64,000 nucleotides of DNA, from NCBI GenBank assembly GCA_016508695.1, contig VNKQ01000008.1, positions 1,240,001 through 1,304,000 on the forward strand, written 5' to 3'. This DNA is from Hyphodiscus hymeniophilus. Its lineage: Eukaryota; Ascomycota; Leotiomycetes; Helotiales; Hyphodiscaceae. Positions 35,486 through 47,045 of this stretch are shown one piece after another. Made by a program: the position numbers and the translations under genes. Below the pieces are notes generated by a model. That model was not told the origin of the DNA. It made no database searches and saw nothing but the letters and a program-made list of their open reading frames with translations. Positions within the stretch are counted from its first letter, which is position 1; every line of letters begins with the position of its first letter.

Positions 35486-37551
35486 ATGCCTCCGAAGATT
35501 TCTTACGAATGGGAGCTTCCCCATCTGAGGGAAGCCCATCAATTACCCGTAAGTCGGGTGCCTTCCCGCTTTGTGTGACTTCAAATATCTAGGAGTCGTC
35601 CCTGGTGGCTGACCCTGCAGGTGTTGGCTGCAAGAACCGGTACTGACTCCGAGACCAATGGGAGTGGTATGTACCTATCCTAGCTCTGTGGTGAGAGAGA
35701 CACTGACTACATGGACAGATTTATGGTCTGTGAAGTTCTACCCATTCAGCCCTCCAGGTGCAATCCCGATCTTTGCAGTCGTCGGCAACGAATATGTCAG
35801 TAGTATGTCTTCTACTGCCAAAACACTGCTAATTCCCTGTAGATTTTGATCTGCAGACCTCCGACTGAAGGAAGCAAATCAATTGAGATCATATGCTCTA
35901 TCAAAGATGATGATGTGAGTTTGTCCAACATTCCTGGCAATTATAGGCTCATATTCTACAAGCCAGAAGTAAATAACTTTGTATGTGCGTGGACGAAAGA
36001 GCTTGAGACTGGAGCCCCTCTCTTGTGTATGGGAGGCAGAACCGCCGCCATTAAAGTCATCAACGCCTTGACCGGGGAACTATATAGAGTAAGAGATCTC
36101 GACCACCATTTGCTATCATGACTCAACTAATCGACACCATCAGACATTGACAGGCCATGGTGGAGTAAATGAATGGTATTTGTAGTCTCAATCGCGCCGT
36201 CCTAACGTTGCCAGGAAATCGAAGACCTCCAAATCTCACCAATCAACTTACAAATCCTGGCATCGGCCTGTGATGATTCCACAGTACGGATATGGAGCCT
36301 TGATCCAGCTCACGAAAAGCAACCATGTATTGCAATACTCGCAGGGGATGGCCACCGGGAAACCATTTTGAGTCTGGTAGGTCCCCTCTAATTTTCGCTT
36401 TAACTTTGCTAACAAATGAAGTCTTTCCATGCGTGTGGCCGATACTTGCTGTCAGCAGGAATTGATCGGATCATCAACCTCGCAAGTCATTATCATCTAG
36501 CATCTATTCAATAAGACTGACTCAAGCAGTGGGTGCTGCCCGAATTCCCCGACAAAAACACAGGAACCAACAAACCAACACAAATATACTACCCTCACTT
36601 CTCAACTTCCGAAATCCATTCCAACATCGTAGATTGGTACCTTTCCTTCTTTCCTTAATCTTCACTCAACTAAAAAAAACCTAGCGTCTGGTTTTACAAC
36701 GACCTCATCCTCTCCAAAGCCGACAACGAAGAACATATAACCCTCTGGACAATAAACGGCTTCTCCTCAACCAACCCCCTCCCAACCCCTTGACGGCACC
36801 CACAGTGCACGATGGACAATCCGACACTCGCTCCGCATTCACCACCTCCTCAGATCCATGGACACGCCTCTTGCACTTCTCTACTCCCGACTCTAGAATC
36901 ATGTTTGCACGCTTCGCTCTCTTTCCCGGCACTGTCGACAAGAACCCGGTCCTGGCATTCTGCAGCGGAGGAAGCAAAGTCTTCTTCTGGGATCTGGCTC
37001 GCTTGGAGATGTATCACGATTTCATGGGCGTTTCAGCCATCGCCGACAAAGGCGCCGCGGCTTCGCTCTCCTCGAACTCGTCTGGAGAAGCCGGACCATC
37101 AAGGCCCTCAGACATGCAACAGGATAGTCAACCCATCAAACGTCCCGCCTTTCTCGTTCCCTTCCGCCACCGAAACCGCGGCGGAGCAGCTATATCCGCT
37201 GTATCACGGATCCGCGAGGCATCGCCCACCGAGTCCTCGACCTCGTCTCACCCCTCAGATCTAACCCACAACCCTCCCAATGCCCACTCGTCCACCCGTC
37301 AAAGCAACCCCTTCACAACACCGCTCGAAAAGCCCCTATCCGCGAAGGACCTAGCAAAGTCAAAAGAGAATTGGGCCAGGCGCTATGATATTGGCAACGC
37401 GTGGACGAACCTGGCGCCGCATAAGGAGGAGGTGGTTAAAGGGCTCGAGTTCACGGGACGGCAGGTGGCGTGGAGTCAAGGGGGTGAGTGGTGTGTTGTC
37501 GTGGGGAGTTCGGGGGTTTTGGCCATTTTTGAGCGGTGGGGAAAGAGTTAG
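35486..37551 (+). CDS. EED: EED/ESC-type WD40 subunit of PRC2, with apparent frameshift
   Basis: Exons: 35486-35548, 35621-35666, 35719-35795, 35843-35914, 35963-36088, 36144-36164, 36215-36376, 36422-36481, 36530-36636, then 36685 onward. The WD40 propeller binds trimethyl-H3K27 and scaffolds Polycomb repressive complex 2 in the nucleus. Family markers are NFVCAW, GELYRTLTGHGG, DDSTVRIWSLDP, DGHRETILSLSFHACGRYLLS, GIDRIINLW, VWFYNDLILSK and MFARFALFPG. The frame from exon 10 stops at 36791-36793 in a C-rich stretch, yet clear EED sequence continues in another frame from about 36784 to 37551. One missing base would give about 533 residues. It is either a sequencing or assembly deletion or a real mutation. 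The intron after exon 8 has a GC donor. The 48-base intron at 35915-35962 is in frame and could be retained. Confidence 0.85.
36482..36529 (+). other. GC-AG intron in the EED gene
   Basis: Removing GCAAGT...AAGCAG joins INL to WVLPEF in frame and restores the conserved WD40 strand. A TGACT branch-like site lies about 10 bases before the acceptor. Confidence 0.85.
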
Positions 37552-37725
37552 GGTTTTGACTGGTGGGATGGGATCGGTATTAACCTTGAGAAGAAGAGAT
37601 GCACTTCATTTCAAGCTTCGGATCAATCATCAGTCAGATTAATAGTCGGATTCCAAGCGCCTGACAGAAGAAACCCATTTGCATCCATCGTCTCTATACT
37701 ACAAAACGCTCTTCTAGCTTACTCT

Positions 37726-40004
37726 TTAATCAACCTTCCCGCCCATGCTACCTCCTAGCAGTCCGTCTTTCTCATCCAACCTGAAAAAGCCACCTCTTGA
37801 CCTCCTCATCCTCCCTCTCCCATATATCGACGCTCCCGCCAAGATTCCAATGAACAACCCCACAGTCAGGTATGGGTGTCCGGAGATAGCCCCCCTTAAG
37901 TTGAAGAAGAACTTCTCAAAAGATCCAATGGTGGACTTTGGTTTAATTTTCGGAGGTGAGGCAACGACTTTAGGGATCGTTTCAAGGATGGAGGTTCGTG
38001 AGGCCATGATCGGGTTGCCGGTTATTGTTTGGTCCCAATATCGGCGTTGCTGTTCCGCATGTTAATTATGGTTAAAAGAAAAGGGCAAGAAAGGTGGCAT
38101 ACATCTTCATCATTGATAATGACCTTCTCACCATCTTTCGCAACTTCGATGCCATATGTCGTCCTGATCCACCGTTCCCAGAAAACACCATCAACCCATG
38201 CAAACCCAACCTCCTTCTGCTCGCTCTTATCCATGTTGATCCTTATGCTCTTTGCAGATCTCAAAGCCCGTTGATCATTGCGATCCTCTGCCTCCTCAAT
38301 TCTGAGCTGCTTCGAATCCCTCATTTCTTGGCGCTCACGCTGGAAGTTTTGTGTCTGTTTGTCCATCCATTCTAGAGCCGCGCTCTTGATCTCCTTCTTC
38401 GCTATTATAAATTCATCGGAACGTTCGCGGGTTAGGATACCCAGAACAACGAGCTTGCCGTCCATGATTTCCCTTGAGTTGGATGCTGTCAACTCTGGGA
38501 CTATTGGAAGCCAGACAGATTGCATCCAGTGTAGGACTCGACGGAAATCACGCATGTCTTGTGGTGCCAGAGCGGTATAATATGTTGGGCGGCCATCTCG
38601 AGAGACTAGAAGGCGTGGCCAGGTCGTGATCTTAAATCTCTCTGCGAGCATGGCGCTGTTAGTCTTTACCAGTTTCGCATGCCCGATCAAGCTCAACGTC
38701 AACCTCTCCAGGGCAGCAAAGTCCTCGGTTGTTGTAGCATGATCGTAGAAGTAGACAAATATAACTTCTTCCTTCTCCTCCAACTCTTTGAATTCTGCAG
38801 AATCAATATCTTTTACCCCATCACCGATATCAATAGCCTTGTTTGCATAACTGACAAAATCGCCTAGACCTCGCAATCCATCGTATTCAACTCGTTCGCC
38901 TCCACGGAAGAACAGAATGGTAGGGAAGCCTCGAAGATGGACATCCTTGCATAGCCTAGATTGCTCATCGCAGTTGACCTCTCCGATGTTGAGTTTTCCC
39001 TTCATTTCCTTGCCCAACTGAACCCAATTTGGTGCCATAGCTTGACAATGTCCACACCACGGTGCGTAGAACTTGATGAACCAAGGCTCCTGTGACATGG
39101 TAACGAGGTGTTGAAAACTCTCAGCTGTGAAGGGAACAGACGTTCCAAGAAGGTTTGGAGTCGACGTCGGCTTCTTTGGCTTCTGCTGGACGGGAGTGGC
39201 TTTCAACGCATTAATCGGAGTCTTCGTCTTGGTCTCCATGGTATCCTTGCTAACTGTCGGGATCAACTCCGTAGCTTTGACGGCTTTCGCTGGGGCTGCA
39301 TCGTCTTCAGGAGCGGGTGCCTGGAAGTCCTTAGTGGATGTCGCTTTGGGTGCTGGCAGATCTGGGCCACCAATTGGTCGGGACCCTGGCTTGATCGTCT
39401 CGAGTACATCCTCAACAAAATCGCTCAGTCCCTTCATATCCTTGGCTCCTTCAAATCGTTTGATCTCCTCGGCATTTTTGTACAGTATGAAGGTTGGGAA
39501 CGAGCCAACCTTATGCTCAGAGCATGAGCTCCCGAAGGCAATGCAGTCTAAGGACCCGAAGTGAAAATTGTAATATGCTTGAAATGTGTTCATAGAAGTG
39601 GAGGCCGTATCTGCTGATGTGCCGGCAGGGACGGGTTTCGAAGTGTAATAAAACTCGTACAGTGTTTGCCAAGTTGGCGCAAGCTGGATGCAGTGTGGGC
39701 AAAACGGTCTGATCATGGTCAGAAGCATTCAGTGCTGATTGAATTGGGTTACTCACGAGTGATGTTTAACAAACCAATATCCTTCCTTCACTGTCGCATT
39801 AAATGTCTCTCCCTCAATGTCTGGTAACGGCGGAACCTCAACTCCATTGAATATTGTTGGTTGTGGTGCATCCTCCACGTTCTCCTCACTAGATGGCTTT
39901 AACTCTCCTATTATGTCTGCGGTGCCTAGACGCTGTTCAGGAGCCTCCGCTATCACCGCGGATGCAAAGAGCCCGGCAAGGAGGGAGACTGGAAGGAGAC
40001 GCAT
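37726..40004 (-). CDS. EPS1: ER membrane protein disulfide isomerase, Eps1-like
   Basis: Three exons read leftward: 40004-39757, 39708-38103, 38049-37726, giving 725 residues. A cleavable signal peptide (MRLLPVSLLAGLFASAVIA) targets the ER. The first thioredoxin domain has a CPHC active site at residues 86-89, whose codons flank the first intron. The second has WCGHC at residues 300-304 followed by FPTILFFRGG. A Lys/Pro-rich linker separates the two. Redox-inactive thioredoxin folds and a charged coiled-coil-like stretch follow, and one transmembrane helix (LTVGLFIGILAGASIY) lies near residue 680 with a basic cytosolic tail. The CPHC site plus C-terminal anchor resembles yeast Eps1, which works in ER quality control. 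It lies divergent from TDP1. Confidence 0.9.
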
Positions 40005-40466
40005 GTTGACACTATTGTTCTCCTCCGGGTGTACGTATACGTTGCGCTCGCGGTGCGGCGAAACCGCCGTCAGGGGACTTTAAAGGCGATCGCAGATACG
40101 TTAAGTTCACGATCGTCGTAATGGAATGCAGGAAGTGAAGGGGAACCTCTGAATATCGATTCGAGTTGGGAAATGAGAGAATCGCTTCAATGAATTGGAA
40201 ATCTAGAGCACTTTGGATCGATCCTTTATCATCCCAAAACGGTCAGGGCCTCCCGACCCTACCTTAGCGCCCAGCATAATCACGTGATGGTGGTAAGGTA
40301 ACCTTGATCGACCTTGACTTCCTCAAGTCCAAACCCTGATACCTAAAATAACGAAATATCTTGATTTCATGGAGGTTGCGGGGAACCACTGAATGATATT
40401 GACCTGTGGATATAGAAGATTTTTCAGTATCCTTGAGAACTCTCTAAAGTGTCACGTCGAAACACC
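40005..40466. promoter_or_regulatory. Shared divergent promoter of the PDI gene and TDP1
   Basis: 462 bases between two start codons facing away from each other. Both promoters must lie here. An ATCACGTGAT palindrome is present near 40279-40288, a possible E-box for a bHLH regulator; its use is inferred only. Confidence 0.45.
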
Positions 40467-42156
40467 ATGGCGGACATGTTTGAGTCTGGTGAACGTTCTC
40501 GAAAGAGACAAAGATTAAGAGATCAAGATGGCTCAGCTAATCGCGGAGATTTACACAGATCCTTAGCAGGCTCCATTTCACCGCCTCCACTACGTCGAAC
40601 GAAAGCCAGACCAGCTCCGAAGATTGTACCGTCCCCTTTTCAACTCACATGGATCACCAACCTCCCTGCTTCGTCCAATCTGGATGCTGTTTCTTTGAAG
40701 GACATTCTGGGAGACCCTCTCATTGCAGAATGCTGGGAATTTAACTATTTGCACGACTTGGATTTCCTTATGGATGCGTTCGATCCTGATGTTCGTGACC
40801 TGGTTAAAGTTCATGTGATTCACGGGTTTTGGAAGAATGAGGACCCGTCACGTCTTCATCTGAAGGTATCATTTTTCTTGGAAATTTTGGAAGGGGAGAA
40901 AGAGCTGATCTTAAAAATAACAGGAACAATCTGAGAAGTACAAGAACTTGAACCTCCACACTGCGTTCATGCCAGAGATGTTTGGAACTCATCATTCCAA
41001 GGTATGAAAAGAAAGCGCACTTTTAAGTCTATCTAATGCTACCTAGATGCTCATTCTTATACGGCATGATGATACAGCTCAAGTTGTTATCCATACAGCG
41101 AACATGATTCCTTTTGACTGGGGCAATATGTCTCAAGGGCTCTGGAGATCTCCATTACTACCATTACGCGACGAAACACTACCGCCCGAGCAGGCAGGCC
41201 AAATCGGAAGCGGATCGAGGTTCAAGACTGACTTGATCAATTATCTCAAGGCCTACGATACGAAGAGAATAATTTGCAAGCCTTTAATAGCTCACCTTTC
41301 CAAGTATAACTTCTCCGCAATCAAAGCTACTCTCATTGCCAGCGTTCCCGGAAAGCAAGAAGTTGATGGTCATCAGGAGACATCATGGGGCTGGCTAGGT
41401 CTCAAGAATGCGCTAAAGGCAATACCTGTACACGGTAGCGAGCCCGAGATTATAGTGCAGATTTCTTCCATCGCTACTTTGGGAGGTACTGATAAGTGGC
41501 TGGAAAAGACGTTGTTTAAGGCTCTATCAACATCCAAGAATGTCGCCACAACAAAGCCCAAATTCCGTGTCATCTTCCCCACCGCAGACGAGATACGAAG
41601 AAGCTTGAACGGATACAACTCTGGAAGCGCTATACATACCAGGATTCAGTCGGCAGCGCAGGCGAAACAACTTCAGTACCTGAAGCCGCTCTTTTGTCAC
41701 TGGGCTGGAGACGGTGCTCAACACACGTCTGCGTCCGCTTCCGCAGCCACCATATCTGATGCCGGCAGGAAGAGAGCCGCCCCTCACATCAAGACCTATG
41801 TCAGATTCGCAGACAAGGATCGGACTTCGATCGACTGGAAGCTTGTTACTTCAGCAAACTTGTCTACACAGGCGTGGGGAGCGGCATCGAACGCCGTTGG
41901 TGAAGTCAGAATCTGTAGTTACGAGATCGGAGTCTTGGTTTGGCCAGGACTATTCGGCGAGAATGCCACTATGGTCCCCACATTCAAAACCGATATACCC
42001 GCTGTCAGCACGCTGTCAGAGGCAGAGATTGTAGTTGGCGCGAGAATGTCTTACGATCTCCCGCTGGTCCCATATGCGAAAGATGATATTCCATGGGTCG
42101 CGAGTGCAACTTACACAGAGCCTGACTGGAATGGAAGTACCTGGAACGTGGATTGA
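40467..42156 (+). CDS. TDP1: Tyrosyl-DNA phosphodiesterase 1
   Basis: Three exons: 40467-40865, 40924-41001, 41047-42156, giving 528 residues. The enzyme hydrolyses 3'-phosphotyrosyl bonds left by stalled topoisomerase I, in the nucleus. It belongs to the phospholipase D superfamily: the first HxK motif is HHSK (His157, Lys159) at the end of exon 2, and the second is HIKTYV (His406, Lys408), followed by LVTSANLSTQAWG. Other conserved pieces are TWITNLP, HTAFMPEMFG, VIHTANMIPFDW and the C-terminal PYAKDDIPW. The N-terminus carries a basic KRQR cluster, a plausible nuclear signal. The ATG at 40467 was preferred as the first in frame before the conserved domain. Confidence 0.95.
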
Positions 42157-42706
42157 CAGCTAGACCTCTTACGTCCATGAGGCAGTCCAGACCTCGAGGT
42201 CTTTGATGAGATGCCAATACTCGAAAAAATCCAGAACCACTCAGTATCCACTTGGAGGAGATATGAGGAAATTTCAGTTGAAATCACGATGCGAGATTAC
42301 GTGCACAGAGCTCTTGTCAGGCCCCCTTCGCAGATATTCGCAAAAAGAAGAACCATCCCTCTAGCTCACTCTCATGTAGCTATACAACAAGATTCTCCTT
42401 AATCGCATGAGGCTCATCACTGCATCGCCTTGGTAGTTTTCGTTTGAATTAGAACGGTCTTAATTTCGCATTGCAACGAAATAATAGTTCAAATCCCAGC
42501 GTCTGGACTCAGGCATCCAGCTCAGAATGGTGGTCATGCTCATCCCGACCATAGCCGCAAGTAGAATTCACAAATGTGTCAGTGAAGTGATGAATGCATT
42601 GATTCCAATTGTTGTCTCTCTCCAGCTATCATCACCGCCCATAAGAACTCCACTGCCATAAAAGCTAAGCTCCCTGGCCATTATAAACAGTCTTGCCATC
42701 CATGAT
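42157..42706. other. Intergenic between convergent genes
   Basis: 3' flanks of TDP1 and the acyl-CoA-binding protein gene. No gene or RNA supported; a tRNA-like TTCAAATCCC at 42488 has no matching stem. Confidence 0.45.
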
Positions 42707-43217
42707 CTAAGCGCCGACCGCCTCAGGGACCTTATCAGCATCATAGCCGTACTTCTCCTTCATGCCCTCAACCAACTTGACATAACGCTCCTTTGCCTCA
42801 TCGCTGGTGATGCCCTCGTCGACAATCTTTTGCCACGCCTTCTTCTTCGCCTTGCCCTGTTTGCCAAGTCATCAGCCAGCGTCTCTAATGCGCCATTCAT
42901 GCCAAATAGGAGAGAGCTTAAGAAGCAACATTGCAAAGCTGGGAAGAGGTTGTACCTTCAGGTCGAAAGTTCCGGGCTGCTCGGCCTTGGAAATATCCTC
43001 GCCAGTAGCAACTTTGTAGAGTCCTGCATTCTCAGTACATCAGCGTCTGTCACTTTGCACCTGTATTTCCGTTTCATTCCCTGTGCATGTCTAATCCCCC
43101 ATCTGACATCCATATAGTGCGTTGGGCTCGCATACCATAAAGCGTCAGCAAATCATCATTAGTTGGCTTTGAAGTCAACTTCTTGGAGTCGGTGACGGCA
43201 GTCTCGAACTCGGACAT
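42707..43217 (-). CDS. ACB1: Acyl-CoA-binding protein
   Basis: Three exons read leftward: 43217-43136, 43023-42956, 42856-42707, giving 99 residues, a typical length. It is a small cytosolic four-helix protein that binds long-chain acyl-CoA esters and carries them between synthesis and use. Conserved segments are FETAVTDSKKLTSKPTNDDLL, split here as FETAVTDSK and LTSKPTNDD, then LYGLYKVATGED, FDLKGKAKKKAWQK and EAKERYVKLVEGM. The C-terminal extension (ADKVPEAVGA) is slightly longer than in yeast Acb1. Upstream sequence stays open for some codons, but MSEFETAV is the natural start. Confidence 0.95.
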
Positions 43218-44873
43218 AACGGCGGAAGGTGTTTTGTTGGGATCGGTGAGGGGCTGTTCTGTGCGGTGTCAGCTGTGCGCATGTTGAATACTCGTATATA
43301 AGTCTTTGCATTGATGCGTATGGCGATAGGAGGTATACGAACTATTTTGAGGTTTCTTGAGTGTTTACAAGAAGTTTAAGGTTCGTACGAAGTATAGAGT
43401 AGGCGTTGACGAGGAGGGGCATGGTGGGAACGTTACGCGATGCAGTGACGATGGGGATGGAAACTTGGCGGGGTTGGTGGCCCAATGGTGGGGCTAAAAT
43501 GGACGCCATGTGCCTGACTTTGCCCAGGCTTGATGTCTGGTTTCTTGACTTCAAATAATATGTTGGGCTACCTCGTATCTCATAATCTGACTCATTGTTA
43601 CAGTATTGTCGGTCTCGTAGCCAGTTTATACAACTGCATAATGGATATGCTGTGAGAAGGTGTTATAGATAACTGCCTCCTTATTCCTACTCACGAGTGG
43701 AGTTTGAACGGCGACTACATTTGGGGTTTATGCTTAAAGAACAGATGGAGCAGTCATTTCTATCAATCCTCAAGTTGGTATGATTTCCCTCTAGTCGTCA
43801 AGTGTGGAATGCTATCAATAAATGGTACCTCTTTTGTTCTCCTACTTCTGGATCCCTGCTTTGAATCTAATTTCAAAGCATGAAGTCAGTATACAAGCCT
43901 AGAAACATTAGATGTGGAGTTTGAAAAGTATTAGGATAAGTTCAGCAACACAAAATTCGGCAACAAACATTGGAAGTCTTACTTGGCAGACTCACCTTGG
44001 CATCGACTAAAAATCCCATGAAACACTTGTCTTCAATCGACAAAGTCAACCCTTGATTGTCTTCTTCTCCACAGAAGTGGTTTGTACACTTCTATGATAG
44101 AAACGGCCTCAGATCATGTTGAGGGTTTCCTGTTCATACAAACGGGTTTGGGCCAGAAGTTAGGCGATACTACACATAAGGTACTCAAAGGTTTTGAATC
44201 TGGCTATGGTCTGATTAGCTTTGTGTCTATGAATGGAGATATGGGACAAAAGATATGGAGAAACAAGCCCAGAAGATGTGAAATAATCCCTTTAAAGCTC
44301 AATCGTCGATTTTTAGGAAGAATATGAAGTCCGGAAGCCACTCATTTTCGAGTGGGTAGCAGTAATCAAGATCTTGGAAGGCACTAATAGGGTGGATCTT
44401 CTGCATAACATATCCCAAGTCTTTCCAGCAAGCTGACCGGATCGAGGGGCATGAATACCTTTATACGACAGCTTGAATGGATTTCCCACGAGGCTGTGAA
44501 AGGCTGAGTGAAAGAGGGCCTGAGACAGAACATGGGAGGACTGTCAAAAAAAATATGGGATTGAAATCTGGAAATGGCCGGTATATGTTTAACACAAGTG
44601 ACTGCCGGTTTTGACTATCGCAGGCTTAAATTCTGGGTTTGCCTAAGTCTTCTATTTTGCTGTATTCTTGTGATTAATTATTTAGACAAGAATGGCAGAC
44701 GCAAGTGTTACTCGTACCCGCGCTAGAGTACAGCCTCGAGCTAAAGTTCCGTTGTCCGATCAATTTCCTCTCCCACCAATTGCATCTCGAGCTCTTCCTG
44801 AGGGGCTTCACACGGCACGTCACAAATTGAAATTGCCTCGCTCCTATATGAAGACAACAACTCGTCGCCTACC
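43218..44873. other. Intergenic, divergent flanks
   Basis: Upstream regions of the acyl-CoA-binding protein and Ran-binding protein genes. An 81-codon open frame at 44082-44327 looks mildly coding-like but has no domain or splice support. An open frame at 44692-44937 overlaps the next gene's start in another frame and is not supported. Confidence 0.4.
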
Positions 44874-46686
44874 ATGCCTCCCTCTACAGAGGAAGACCCG
44901 AACCTATTGCAAGATTCCGAACAAAAAGAGGTCGTGAATGAGGCCTCCACGATGGACTCCAATCAAAGCGACGACGTGCCAGCGCAAAGTGTGAATGATA
45001 CCGAGATTCACAACATACCAGATAAAGATGATGCTGCCACGATGGCTGCCAGTGAGGAGTTAAGGCATACCACAATCTCCGATAAGAGAGCATCGAACTC
45101 AACGTCCGCACAGATCGAGGCTGCTGGTGAAGACAAGGAAATGAAAGAGACGCCGCCCAAAAAGAGCACACCTGAGCCTGGACCTGTCGATGCACAAGAT
45201 GAGGAGATGAAGGAAAAGTTGGCGTCACCAAAAAAGAAAAGGGGCCGTGATACCTACGACGAGTCTAAAGAACTGGAGGGCGAGGGTGTTGATGACATAG
45301 GTCCTTCAGCTGAGGGGAATGTTGTGAGCGGCAGCCGACTGGAGAGGGAAGGCCCTGAGAAGAAAAGACATCGGGATACATCTGAAGATCCTTCGAAGGT
45401 GGCTGAGAAGTCGGCAGAAATAAAGGTTTGCATACTGTGTGTAAAGCCCGCGTCCATGCTAATCGTTGCTGTGGCAGAACTCCACCGCCAGTGACCATAT
45501 AGACCTCAATAAGGCGACTGCTGATTCCAGGGCATCTGAAAATTCACTTGCATCCTCGCCAAAACCAATGTTCGGTAGTGACCTCAAAGAGAAACCACAG
45601 ACGTCTTCTTCCGCCTTTGCAAGCTCGGGGTTTAGCTCACTCGCTGCGTCGAGCACCTCCCCATTCGGCGCTGTTGGTGCCTCGAAACCTAGTATCTTCA
45701 GTGGAAACGCCCACTCAACCACTTCTGGCTTTGGTGCACTCGCTGGTGCTAAATCATCAAGTTCTTCCACGACTACAACTACTACGAGTGGCTTTGGAGG
45801 TCTGTCCGGAGATAAGCCTGCTGCAGGGTTTGGATTCGGGAGCTCGTCTACATCTGGGTTTGGAGGACTTGGGACTGGTAGTGTATTTGGATCTGTATTA
45901 GGAAATGGATTTACTGGTGGCTCGGGACCAAAGCTCTCAAGCTTCGCCGCCCCAGCGAAGGATGTTGCACCAGTCGGCAAGCCAGCCAGGGCCTTTGGTG
46001 CCCCTGAAAGCGGTGAAGAGGACGGCAGTGATGAGGAAGGGAGCGATGAAGGTGCGGACGTGGATGAGGAAAGAGAGGCTACCGAGGAGAAGAAAAAGGC
46101 CAAAGTATCCAAAGGTAAATCTTTTTTGACACCAAACCTTTGACCAATTGATTTCTAACTTTTCTTCACAGTCCCGGTTCATATCGAAGACGGGGAATCA
46201 GGGGAAGCCACTCTGCTACAGTTGCGTGCCAAGTTATTTGCACTTGAATCGAAAGAAGCTGGCTGGAAGGAGAGAGGCGTCGGAACGCTCAAAATCAACG
46301 TGCCCAAGTCCTGTGCTAGTTTTGATGAGAATGGACTTGCAATCCCTGGCTCCTTTGATGCATCAGGGCTCGAAGACGAGGAAGAAGATGAATCTAGTGG
46401 CCCAAGAGTCCCTCGACTTATTATGCGACAAGAGAATACACATCGGGTCGTGCTCAATACTATCATTGTTAGGGCAATGGAATTCAAAGACAAACCTTCC
46501 ACCTCAGCTGCCCAGATCATCTTCACAGCTTTCGAGGGGGAGAAAGATCCTAAACCCGTTAACATGCTGTTCAAGGCAAGTCTCTACAAATAACTGGTAT
46601 CCTCGCATGCTAATATCCTCTAGATGTCCGAAGCGAATGCTCGATTATTCAAATCCGAAATCCAATCGATCCAACACGAACTATAA
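44874..46686 (+). CDS. YRB2: Ran-binding domain protein (Yrb2/RanBP3 type)
   Basis: Four exons: 44874-45425, 45478-46114, 46172-46575, 46624-46686, giving 551 residues. Acidic and Lys-rich N-terminal segments contain basic clusters (PKKKRGRD, EKKRHRD), likely nuclear import signals. A central Ser/Gly/Phe-rich region with repeated GFG and FG dipeptides follows, like nucleoporin FG repeats, which Yrb2/RanBP3 uses at the pore. The C-terminal Ran-binding domain shows LFALESKEAGWKERGVGTLKIN and RLIMRQENTHRVVLNT, in pieces. It is a cofactor for exportin-1-dependent nuclear export. The last intron has a GC donor (AAG/GCAAGT); splicing adds MSEANARLFKSEI, a conserved domain end. Confidence 0.92.
46576..46623 (+). 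other. GC-AG intron in the Ran-binding protein gene
   Basis: A 48-base intron GCAAGT...CCTCTAG. Without removal, the frame stops after LYK and loses the conserved last helix of the Ran-binding domain. Confidence 0.85.
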
Positions 46687-47045
46687 AACACGATTTTGGA
46701 ATGACTTTGGAATCAACTCTATACGCGAATTTTCTTTTGTAATAGAATGATCGACTTGTGACGTCGTTTCTGGAGGGAATGGGAATGGGAAGTAAACTCA
46801 GGAGTGTTTTTCAAGGAGTTTGGCATACCATACCAGCATAGCGAGGCGGTCAGGAAGGGGCCGATACTCTCTCTACTTTGATATGATGTTTGTTGTGTTC
46901 ATGAACGCCCAACATGGCGTTCGCGAAATGCTATACAGGAAATATTACAGAAGCAATGGAACTTGATCAGAATCATTGAATGCGCATCTAAACCCTGGCA
47001 CGTGATTCCGCGTTTAACGTTTCCACTCTGAATCTACGCGAATTC
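46687..47045. other. Intergenic
   Basis: 3' flank of the Ran-binding protein gene and promoter of the helicase gene. Nothing else recognised. Confidence 0.4.

Noticed and set aside
42470..42510. TTCAAATCCCAG resembling a tRNA T-loop
   Set aside because: The flanking five bases do not pair and no D-arm or anticodon arm is found upstream.
44692..44937. Open frame starting MADASVTRTRARV just before the Ran-binding gene
   Set aside because: It overlaps the next gene's start in a different frame, with no conserved motif or intron joining the two.
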